A stretch of 64,000 nucleotides of DNA. It comes from Amphiura filiformis (Eukaryota > Echinodermata > Ophiuroidea > Amphilepidida > Amphiuridae). Position numbers and translations under genes: made by a program. Shown here piece by piece: positions 53,860 to 64,000 of the stretch (its first letter is position 1; each line of letters opens with the position of its first letter). The DNA lies in assembly GCF_039555335.1 (NCBI RefSeq), contig NC_092629.1, positions 6,433,432 to 6,497,431 of the forward strand, given 5' to 3'. The notes below the pieces were generated by a model. That model was given only the letters and a program-made list of their open reading frames with translations, was not told where the DNA came from and searched no databases.

Positions 53860-54130
53860 ATTTTATTAAATTTGCCTATCTTAATTTTGACCTTTAAAAT
53901 ACTAATCAAGACTTCCACAGCCTAATAGTGGGGGTTCATAGAGTTCAAATAAGTATAATTGCTATATGGCCTTGTTTTGTAAAGTCCATCTATTTCGAAA
54001 TTCAATAGACTTTCTCAACAGGTTTAATCACAATTTAACAAACACCTGTCAAATGCATTGATTTTGCCCATCCCAGGAGCAAACAACCCTTCCAATATCA
54101 CAGGCAGACAGGTGGCTAGCTAAGACGCTG
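53860..54130. repeat. Dispersed repeat, copy 2
   Basis: Diverged copy of 33560-33800 in the same orientation, immediately left of the 85-bp satellite array. A third, more diverged relative lies around 56330-56640. Confidence 0.6.
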
Positions 54131-54164
54131 CCTTTTTGTTCATCTATTACACCCATCATAATTT

Positions 54165-55310
54165 TTTTCCAGACTTTGGACAGGATAGAGTATGCCAGTC
54201 TGTTTTGTGAATACCAGTCTGTTTTGTGATCTTGGCTACCCTCTTTAAATATGTCTGAAATAAAATAAATAAAAAATAAAATACAAGTCATCTCAGAAAA
54301 CTCCTTTCATTCATTCTACCTTTTCCATACTTTAGATAGGACAGAGTATACCAGTCTGTTTCATGGATACAAGTCATCTCAGAGACTCCTTTCATTCATT
54401 CTCCCTTTTCCAGACTTTGGATAGGACAGAGTATACCAGTCTGTTTCATGGATACAAGTCATCTCAGAGACTCCTTTCATTCATTCTACCTTTTCCATAC
54501 TTTAGATAGGACAGAGTATACCAGTCTGTTTCATGGATACAAGTCATCTCAGAGACTCCTTTCATTCATTCCACCTTTTCCAGACTTTGGATAGGACAGA
54601 GTATACCAGTCTGTTTCATGGATACAAGTCATCTCAGAGACTCCTTTCATTCATTCTACCTTTTCCATACTTTAGATAGGACAGAGTATACCAGTCTGTT
54701 TCATGGATACAAGTCATCTCAGAGACTCCTTTCATTCATTACACCTTTTCCAGACTTTGGATAGGACAGAGTATACCAGTCTGTTTCATGGATACAAGTC
54801 ATCTCAGAGACTCCTTTCATTCATTCTACCTTTTCCATACTTTAGATAGGACAGAGTATACCAGTCTGTTTCATGGATACAAGTCATCTCAGAGACTCCT
54901 TTCATTCATTACACCTTTTCCAGACTTTGGATAGGACAGAGTATACCAGTCTGTTTCATGGATACAAGTCATCTCAGAAAACTCCTTTCATTCATTCTCC
55001 TTTTCCAGACTTTGGATAGGACAGAGTATACCAGTCTGTTTCATGGATACAAGTCATCTCAGAGACTCCTTTCATTCATTCTACCTTTTCCATACTTTAG
55101 ATAGGACAGAGTATACCAGTCTGTTTCATGGATACAAGTCATCTCAGAGACTCCTTTCATTCATTCCACCTTTTCCATACTTTAGATAGGACAGAGTATA
55201 CCAGTCTGTTTCATGGATACAAGTCATCTCAGAGACTCCCTTCATTCATTCCACCTTTTCCATACTTTGGATAGGACAGAGTATACCAGTCTGTTTTATG
55301 GATACCAGTC
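54165..55310. repeat. 85-bp satellite array
   Basis: About 13 units of 85 bases containing GGACAGAGTATACCAGTCTG and TCATCTCAGAGACTCCTTTC. Two variants, CCATACTTTAGATAGG and CCAGACTTTGGATAGG, mostly alternate, giving a 170-bp higher-order unit. Units are nearly identical, so amplification is recent. On the minus strand each unit has an open block between CTGAG and AAAAG followed by GTAG or GTGG, which looks exon-like. Confidence 0.95.
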
Positions 55311-55326
55311 ACCACTGGTATTTGCT

Positions 55327-55444
55327 TCATCTTTTACACCCTCCTCCTGTCATCTGCTTGTCAAACCGATGCCGTAAGAATTGGTGCAGTTCTTTTGCTC
55401 TCTGTTCTGACATCTGGCCTTTCTTCGAAAGCAGACTAATTGAG
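55327..55444 (-). CDS. Candidate terminal coding exon of an unidentified minus-strand gene
   Basis: After a good acceptor (TTTCCCTTTCAG) the minus strand reads one base plus 38 codons to TGA: SISLLSKKGQMSEQRAKELH then QFLRHRFDKQMTGGGCKR. The amphipathic, charged composition looks like real protein rather than random translation. I do not recognise the family and found no upstream exon in the window. The satellite array would lie in its 3' flank. Confidence 0.35.
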
Positions 55445-56699
55445 CTGAAAGGGAAACATAGTATACAGTGCAAGTTTAGAATCCAAATATTGATTTTTGT
55501 TATTAATTCTTTGATAAAATTATTCTATTTTTTACTGTTCAAAACAAAAATAAATTTGAAAAATCTTATACAACATAAAACATTTATAATGAATCATTCC
55601 AAAGAGATGAAAGTGCTGACAAAAATATTGTACAAAAAATAATAAATGAAAGCAAACAACTTGGTGGAAACTGGTAAGGAGCATGCCTCCCTGATCCATA
55701 GCAAGGTTTGAGGAAGTCACTGGTTATAATTCATGGAATCGCCAGCAACAACAAGTTTGACCAACCACTTGAATAAATAATAGCATTGATTTTTAACATG
55801 TTCTGAAAGATAGCATTGTGCATACATGTAGGTGATATTTTATTCACATTTCCTGGTTCTAGTATCTCTTTCTGTTATGGTTGCCATCTTTTGATTGACC
55901 ATGCACATGCATTATATATGAGTGGATATTCATACATACCATATTGTCTGTAATGCATGTAAATGCCCTGGATATGCAATTTTTTGACAGAGGGATTTAA
56001 AGTCAAATTATCAGCGAAAAAAGCTTAAAAGTCAGGGCGAAAATCTCAAAGTATGAGAGGCTTTCAGTTAGAACAGGTTTTGTTCATGCAATTTAGTGAT
56101 TGTGATGGCCAGGACCGATGTTTGCAATTTGGTCACATTTTCATTGAAAAGTCGCGCAGAGGCATTTTATTAGAGGAGGTATTTATTACAAGCAATAATG
56201 GGGTATAAAACAAAACCAAGTTTTCACTTCAATACTACATCATTCTTTGTCTTCAGCAGATGGTGATGCTGTGATAATTCTGTGACTACCGACAGGATAG
56301 TCCATTCACCTACTTATGCGAGGGGCATTGCAACCAGGGTGATAGCTAGCCACCCGTTACCCGTCATTTTGGACATGCAGTTTGCTCCCCGCACAGGCAA
56401 AATTAATGCTTTTGACATATGCTAAATTCTAAAAATAATCCTTGAATATGTTCTGTGTACCAAAACAAGACCAGACAAACAAATCAAGGCTATAGGAATG
56501 GCTATTTGAACTGACTGACCCCTTAGAAGGGTCAGAGGTCTGGGTTTTGTTTTCAGGGTCACATTTTGGACAGGCAGGTGAAAATGACCGGCACTTGTCA
56601 AATCCTAGCTAAGACTCTGATTGCAACATCGTAAAATTGTAAAAAAGACGTCACTCAAGAGTTCCTACAATGTATGTCATAAATAAATGGACTATCTCA

Positions 56700-58200
56700 T
56701 CTGTAGCAGAGAACTATTACAGCAACACCATCTGCTGAAGAAGCTATCCAATCTAGCACAAGCATTCCAAGTGAGCAAAAAGTATAGTTTCATTGTAGTG
56801 TAATTAGTTTCATTATCTAATCAGATTTCTCACAAACTCTCCCAAAATGAGCATAAAGTTGCAAGTTTGTAGTTTCAAGACATCCGGGCTGATGCGTTGG
56901 TGTTCTTTGTTTCACACACTCCTGTTTAAGGTTATACACAATTTTGCCATTTTCAGAAGCAAAATGGGATGCACGTAGCCCCCTTTAAACTTATCTATTT
57001 CTGGAAATAAATATCGGAGAGAGAAACGCATAAACTACGTCTAAAAGCTGAAAGTGTAAGGGTCATTATTATGCTTGAATTTTCCACTTGGCTCAAAATG
57101 AAATGTACTTTTCAAACATTTCAATTTTTTTCAATATCCGAGCATCAAGATTTTTGGGAACACGGCCATAATTTCTCATTGGAAGTGGCGATTTTGTTGG
57201 GAACTACGACGCACATTACAAACAAGTCAATAAAAGAATGTGCATATTCATTATTGATATTGGTTGTCTCGATTTTTTATATAAGCTTAAAATGTTGGCC
57301 GAATTTGAAGTAAAATGGCCTCCACTTGTATGTCGTTTTGTAACCAGTAATAATAATTCCGTGCAAGATTTCATAGACAAAATTCTGACCTACATTATTT
57401 CTATAAACCCTCTTCTGCATGCAGGTGCTATTTAAATTTTCATTTCGATAGCAGAAAATTGAGATATTTGCTATTTTTCCGACTCGCTGCTGCCAAATTG
57501 TCTAGTTTCGCGATAAAAGATACAGCGAAATCAATTTTTTTTCGAACCATTTAAACTCGTTTCGCTTGTGCTTTGAAGTACAAACTTCAAAATTGATATA
57601 GTGATTCTATATTTCAAGCTGCGTCATACTGTGTTTTTCTTACCTCTGATTGTCGCTGCTCAAGGCCAAAATTCAAATTTTTGGACAGAAGTGACACTCT
57701 CATTTCTTTTTAAAACACGCTGTTTACGCATGACGACATTGTTACTGACGGGCTGTATTTGCCAAGTGGTGTTGCCGAGGGCAAGTGGTGTTGCCGAGTT
57801 TGGATTTTAAAATATTTAGGTATTTTCTAGCTTAAAATCCAGCGCCAATGCTGCGCTTGCAACAGGTAGATATTTAGAAATCCATTTAAGGTATGGGTAT
57901 GGGTATGGAAATTGGGGATCCCAAAAAATTGGCATATGCCTATATATAGGCTATATGCAAAGGGATGGGGCATTTTGGCAGGCCAAGGGGAGGGGCCACA
58001 AAAATTTGGCGGTCCAGGGGGTGCGGACAAGCGATTTTCGGCTGGCGAGACGGAGGCAAGCGATTTTTAGCGAGTCGCTTGGAAATTTTGGCTTATAATT
58101 AGTAGGCTAATACCGGTACTGATTGCAAGCCGGGCCGGGGGAGGGAATAAAATTAAATTTTGGCAGGTCGAAAGGAAGAATGACTTTACCTAGCACACAT
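56700..58200. other. No recognisable gene
   Basis: Contains a short exon-like block at 56707-56770 (RELLQQHHLLKKLSNLAQAF between AG and GTGAGC) whose first half also occurs inverted near 56253-56290, then AT-rich sequence and short direct repeats such as GCAAGTGGTGTTGCCGAG near 57780. Confidence 0.35.
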
Positions 58201-59930
58201 TAAAGGGGCATTTCGTGATCCACAGCCTCATACAACCCCATAGGCCTACGCCCTTTCTCACAAGTTAAGATTTTTATACTAGTCATCCCGCTCTGGCCAC
58301 ATGTTTAGGCATTTTCACGCAGATCAATTCATTAAGCAATGGAAAATATTGCCAAATTTGAATTTCGTTTTAAAAGCCTAGGCCTACTCCCCATTAAAAA
58401 AACCCACTAATTTTGGGGGATTAAAAAAGTTCTGTAAAATGAAACAAAAGCCTGCCTCAATCCTAATTATTCATTTAATAGGCCAGGCCTTCATTTCTGA
58501 AAATAGCGGGAGCTCAGTTAGTCACTCTCCTATGTGTAGGCCTACTGAGGAGCTTGACAAGGAGCTCAATTATATAATATCAATATTAAACCATAGGATT
58601 TTCAAGAAGTGAGCAGCTCAATAAATGCCATTAGTAAAATTATTGGGCCTACGATTTTTATATTTCATTTGACTGTGATCCGTTTTTCTATAGGCTATAC
58701 ATGCCTACACTGTAGGCCTATATAGGCCTACCTTTAAAATTTCTAAAATTGGCGGAATTGAACAAGCTCTAAATTTCTCATCGTCCAGCATAACCAAGGG
58801 CAACGGGGGGGGCGCCTCTAGCTATGGCCATACCCGTAGTGGCGGAACCAGAATTTTTTTCCGGGCATGGGGCCTGGGGAAGTGAATTTGAGGCGAGGGC
58901 ACTTATTGCACTTGAAATTGCCGCAAAAGTGGAAAATTACATAATTGTGGGGATTTTGCCTAAAACCTGGATGAGAAAGAACAAATATTGGGGGAAATAC
59001 CGCCCCCCCCCCCCCTAGCGGCGCCACTGCATATCCATCCAAGCTCATCCATGATGCTAGAATGACGGAAGTTCTGGCGCTGAAATTTAATTTCAATATC
59101 ACGAGTTTTTATCAGGGATTTTACCAAGGGAAGGCGATAGTGTAGGATTTTGCTGATATACCAGGCAACACGAGAAAGGTGTGGCGAAATAGGGAGTGTT
59201 CATTATAAATATTTTCCATTATCATACTTTTGACGCCGAGAGCATAATTATTTGAAGCGTACATCGTGTCAGTCACATGGTCACATTATTTTCTGTTGAA
59301 AGAGAAACGCACATGTCTCTGATTAGCTCGGGGATTAGCTACTGCGGCGCTGCGTGCTGGTCTGTTGTTGTCGAGTGGAAATGGGAAATTTATGAATGAA
59401 CTTCCGCAACTTTGCAACATCATCACGCAGCGGCGCACACCGTCGACGTCCTATACGATAAATATAAATTTAATACTCCGTTGGTGAGCGACAGGCGAGT
59501 GGTAGTGAGCGACAGGCGAGTGGTATTTCACTGAACGCAAGAAAAGGAGTTCTATCTGATTGGCTAGCAATCGATCGCTTAGGTCGCTCAGTAGTCAACT
59601 ACAAACTCATGCATTCAATTCGATTGAAATCGATTATTCTATTATTGACGAAGATAAAGAACGTGATAGTGTGTCAATAATGTACATTGTATTGCACCTG
59701 GTTTTACCAGCATTCCTTTATAAAATAATTTTCTCAAAGAGTTGAATATTATCAAAATTTTTACCCAGGATTTCAAATTTTTTCCCCGCAAATTGCAGTT
59801 AAACATATCCACAGCAAAATACCGGTCCTCACTAATTAGTACATTTAATTTCCAGTTAGTACATTTAAACGAAACCTGTGATTTACGTGACAACAAATAA
59901 AATTTTCTTACAATAGAAATATCATATGGG
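58200..59930. other. No recognisable gene
   Basis: Holds G- and C-run-rich repeat debris (58800-59035), and a 20-base direct duplication (GTGAGCGACAGGCGAGTGGT) at about 59483-59525. No supported coding sequence. Confidence 0.4.
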
Positions 59931-59938
59931 ATACTGAT

Positions 59939-61435
59939 ATGGTAGGCCGCAACCGCCACAACGTGGAGCTGCTACGCGTAGCTGACTTTTTGTTCCGTGG
60001 AGCCAAATTGACCAATCATGTTAGAGTTTTTCATTACTCGGAGGTAAAACTGACCAATCAAGTAACGACTTACTCATTACGTGAAGCGAATTTAGTCATT
60101 AAGAATTTGCCAGACGAGCTTCACGTAGTTGCAAGATATCCTCGGTCACGATAGTTATGATTCAAAAAGTAATTTATGAAAAGTACGAACCGACTTATTA
60201 TTAAGATGGACATGCACTCACAAGAAACTCATACAGTATTGTACACAACTATATAGCTAGGCAGAGTGGTGGTAAACCATGCACACAATTCTGCGATCTG
60301 CAGTGTATCGCCGGGAGCTGATTTGTACATCTTGCTTGGCGTGGCCTGCGGAATTCGACCTTCAGCAAACCAGTTCGGATTTACTTTATATACTAGTAGT
60401 AGGCCATACATACTGTAGTTACGGTACTGCCCGTTTTCCTATACACAATACTCAGTGCGCTCACCATTGACGCGTGACCTAGTGTATGTTAGAAGTATTA
60501 TGCCATTGCCTATATGACGTCACTGTGTAAAAAATAACCAGTCAATATTTAAAGTATTCTCTGAAATTCTAGAAAATATAGTTTTGTAACATTTCCTAAA
60601 TTTTTAGCTAATTTAGGTGTTTGGAAATATTGGTACTTTTGTGTTTTAGGAAGGATATGTAAACGACAGATAACACCAAAAAATATGAACAAATTATTTC
60701 TAAACCGTGTTAAGTCTGCAAACCATTATGCTTCTCATTTTCAAGAACGCTGGTTAACAATAAGCAGACTATTGTCTCATTTCGTAAACAAAAGCCCAGA
60801 CAGTATTGTTACCTTGCGTTAAGCTTTATAATCATTCACCCAACTGAAACTATAATACCAGCTCATTGTTCATTGCACAGGTAAAACAGACACAAGTGCA
60901 GTGTGTATTTAACCAGAGAAGATCTGATGTAACATAGTTGAGCTGTTTTCATTGAGTGTTATCTTGGTTTAATAGCTTTTAATGGGGTTTAAGTCCTTCA
61001 AAGGTCGTGGTGAATTCTACTGTAGACATGACTGCATCATGATTATTTTAAAGTCAACAACATTCAACAATATGATCACCGTGATAGTATGACAGTATCA
61101 GTACCGTGGGTGTCAGTGATCCTGGCCTGACACAGTAGACAAACAAACAAACACGCCACACACATGGCACATGCATGCAAGGTAACATTGACTATACACT
61201 AATCAAACAATGGTATTGATCCTGTACAACTGTTTGTGGTTTATTTACATTCGATTCATTTAAAATCCACATAGTAAACATTAATTTTGGCACGAGTTGT
61301 CCCTCACTGGAACGATGATGCATCAACTGGCTCCGCGTAATGAAAAGATCTAACATGATTGGTCAATTTAGCTCCGCGAAGCGAAAAGTAAGCTACGCGT
61401 AGCAGCTCCACGTTGTGGCGGTTACTGCCAGCCAT
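59939..61435. mobile_element. Non-autonomous DNA transposon, 1.5 kb
   Basis: Inverted ends of about 45 bases sharing ACCGCCACAACGTGGAGCTG and CTACGCGTAGCT, with outer bases ATGGTAGGC at the left and the complement of ATGGCTGGC at the right. ATACTGAT flanks both sides (59931-59938 and 61436-61443), an 8-bp target duplication. No transposase. The end sequence does not clearly name a superfamily. Confidence 0.88.
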
Positions 61436-61443
61436 ATACTGAT

Positions 61444-64000
61444 CATGCGAAAATCGTACAACATAGAATAGAAACAGTGTGGCCGGCTCTCAAAATCTCA
61501 AATTGTATGCATAGCCTGAGTCGCACGGCCTATCTCGAACAAAATAGCTCAAAATCACCATGCGTAGTTGTTGAAAAACGTGAGGATTTATCGTACTACC
61601 ACGGCAATTTTTAACACGAAGATATAGGGATGACGACGGTGTGCGGCGTAGCTGGGATTTTTTCCAGGAGGGGCAAGACTGTAGGCTCTATGGGGCGGGG
61701 CCCAAATCCACCAAATTTCCCACTGGGGGGGGGGCCCAAATAGACAATATTTGCCAGGCTTATTGATAATAATGGTAGGTATTGGGGATTGCATACCGTT
61801 TTGGATTCCCCATCTCTCTGCCCCTCCTCTCACCCTCTCCTCTCTTTTTTCCTCTTTCTCCCCCCCTTTCCCTTTTTTTTCCTTGCACTAGGGGGGGGCC
61901 CAAATAGGCAATTTTGCAATTGCCCCCCCGGCAGCTACGCTACTGTCATCACGGTAGACATACGCGGTAGGCCTACAAGCAGGGCTGTCAACTGTCACGC
62001 ATTGGCCGTGAGTCTCACGCATTGGGTCACTTTCTCACGGTCTCACGCCAAGGTAGTATAATCTCACGCCTAGGTAATAAATCTCACGCAAAAAAGCTGC
62101 AAAATGAGTAAAATCTCACGCATCGTCCTGAATAATTTGTTGCTCCTACCCCCCCACCCCGCTTTTCACATTCCCGAGCGCCGTGGCTCAAATATTAATG
62201 GTTCAAAATGAACATTGAGTCGGCAAATCCTGCACGCCTAGCTCTTTATACAGACAAATATAGTAGGCCTATCAAAATGTTGTTTTTTTATATTTTCTGG
62301 GGGACTCGCGGGGAATATCATGTCATGTAGGTCACGGCGCTGGGTTGGGGGGGGTCTCAAGGCATTTTGGTATTGCTACCCATGCTTGATTCCGGGAGGT
62401 TTTTAGCAGGCCCGACCATTTTTTTAAATAAAAACACCTCGGGCGGGTCTCTTCAAAACATTTGTACCGCGGGGATCAAAGTCATCCAAATTTGGCCTAA
62501 TTTGACGCTTTTTTTTAAGGGCACTTTTGCCAAAATGCGCCCAAAAGTTGGTCTTCGCTGTAAACCCACCCATCATAGTCGTTGAAAAGGTAGGCCTACC
62601 CCAAAACTGTGGCACATCCACGAACCCGAGGAGAGACCTCCATGGGTAAAAACACACCTCTAAGCGGGACCAGATTTATAATTTAAAATAGGCCTACATT
62701 TTGGAAGCCAGTCATCACGACAAATCGGGCCATGGCAGTGTTAATGATATTAACACTTTGATTTTAGGCTTAAATAACGAGTGTAGGCCTATAAATTACA
62801 AATTTGCACACACCCGGGGGAACCTTCTCAAGCTGGTTTGGGTAAGGATGTGAGGCTGTGACTCCGAAAAACTACGGTACGATTTTAAACCAAATTTGAA
62901 GAAAACAGACCTAAAATTGTATCAACTTTTGGACTGAAAGTTTTCGCAAATTTTTACTTTTTCGAGAAAATTATTGAAAATACCCTTCTTGAACCTAATT
63001 TTCATGACACTGAGGGTCAATAAAATCATGGCTAAAAATACAACAGAGTCTAAACTAAATGGCTGAAAATGCACCCCAAATCTGCCGCACATCCCCGACA
63101 CATTTCACCTTATAGATTTTGAAAATTGTCGCAATAAAATAGGCCCGAACTTATCCCAAATTATCCCCGAAAAAAATTTTTTTGCAGGTGAGGTTGAGTC
63201 TTATTATTTTTATTCTCAGAGAGGATATGGGTTGATATTTTTAGCAGGGTACAATTTGTCTTGTTTTTTGACGTTGAAGTTCCAGATTCTTTTTTTATAT
63301 GTTATTATTCATTTATTTATTTATACCCGGGATTTATACCCTGTACGTGGGGAAAAGTACACACGGCAGCTACAGAGAAACCACGAAAAACTCCCGTGAA
63401 GTGCATGAAAATGCCCCGAAACTGTGCCAACCGAAACACCCGAACAGGAAGATAAAATAAAAAACAAAACCAAAAACCCAGGAAATTTCCCGACATAAGT
63501 TCCAAATTCTTTGTCCCCCACTAAAATATATGAACACTCCCTTATGAAGTCTGCCCTCTTCCGGCTATTCTGGTAGTAGGCGTTGACAATTACCTTCATA
63601 TTTTTGAAGCATGTTGAACCCGATTTGTTCTCTATTCACATTTTTAACGTTGCAAGTAACATTTCAAGACCTCTATTTGTGACAGGTATTTATTATCTTG
63701 CTAGAGATGTGCCTAAAGTTGAAATTCAATATTTCGGATCGCAAAGATCGAGAGATATAAAGTTGTTGAATATCAGTTTAACACCATGGATCATATGGGC
63801 GTCTTATATGAACGATTACGATAACTAGGCAAAAATGGCTGGGATACAGGTTGTGTAAATACGACATGAATATTCATGAACTATACAGATTCCATTCTTC
63901 TCTAATAATAAAGATGTCAATCACTCTCCCAGACGACAGTTGCTTGGCGCTTGTAAACAAATCGAATAATAGTGCTTGATAACAGCTAAAAAAATAGGCT
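61444..64000. other. Repeat debris, no recognisable gene
   Basis: Includes GGGCCCAAATAGGCAATTTT-type repeats (61630-61945), a stretch with many CTCACGC repeats (61995-62125) and AT-rich unique sequence to the end. None of the open frames here looks like protein. Confidence 0.4.

Noticed and set aside
54165-55310. CRISPR-like array
   Set aside because: Units of 85 bases are contiguous without unique spacers, and the genome is eukaryotic. It is a satellite.

Overview
This is a window of a large, repeat-rich, AT-rich animal genome. It contains two multi-exon protein-coding genes with metazoan splice sites, arranged head to head about 6.8 kb apart, followed by about 15 kb of mostly repetitive sequence. 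Introns are crowded with terminal-inverted-repeat (TIR) elements, fold-back palindromes, a LINE tail and a tRNA-derived SINE. The sequence style and the presence of a motile-cilium gene fit a marine invertebrate deuterostome, possibly an echinoderm. That placement is an inference and the species is not identified.

Gene 1 (minus strand, 26249 down to the left edge) is TTC27, a TPR-repeat protein. I could assemble sixteen coding exons (about 658 codons), all colinear with vertebrate TTC27. The last exons, about 180-190 residues, lie off the left edge. Gene 2 (plus strand, 33031-49123) is DRC7 (CCDC135), the nexin-dynein regulatory complex subunit 7 of motile cilia and flagella. Fourteen coding exons would give about 864 residues, close to the vertebrate length, but the frame as given is broken by four apparent one-base deletions in exons 2, 3 and 5.

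The most striking feature is that small exon-plus-intron segments carrying a splice junction have been tandemly copied at six places in these two genes: TTC27 exons 3 and 10, and DRC7 exons 3, 5 (acceptor side only), 8 and 13. Most copies are decayed or have lost one splice site. At least one (DRC7 exon 3, copy 2) keeps an open frame where the presumed primary exon does not. Three of the arrays were later hit by transposons, which orders the events.

Transposons with good boundaries are a 2.4-kb hAT-like element in TTC27 intron 1 with an 8-bp target duplication and a 1.5-kb palindrome nested inside it, a 1.2-kb hAT-like element between the genes, a 1.5-kb element near 60 kb with an 8-bp duplication, and two copies of a roughly 365-bp family with 9-bp duplications. 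About a dozen copies of one palindromic MITE family are present, two of them within about 50 bases of a splice acceptor.

The right part (49-64 kb) holds the probable DRC7 3' UTR with a long hairpin, an 85-bp satellite array, a candidate terminal exon of an unidentified minus-strand gene (55327-55444), and an unexplained 220-codon open frame (52767-53429). I saw no convincing new multi-gene system. The recurrent exon-segment duplication is the best candidate for something new.
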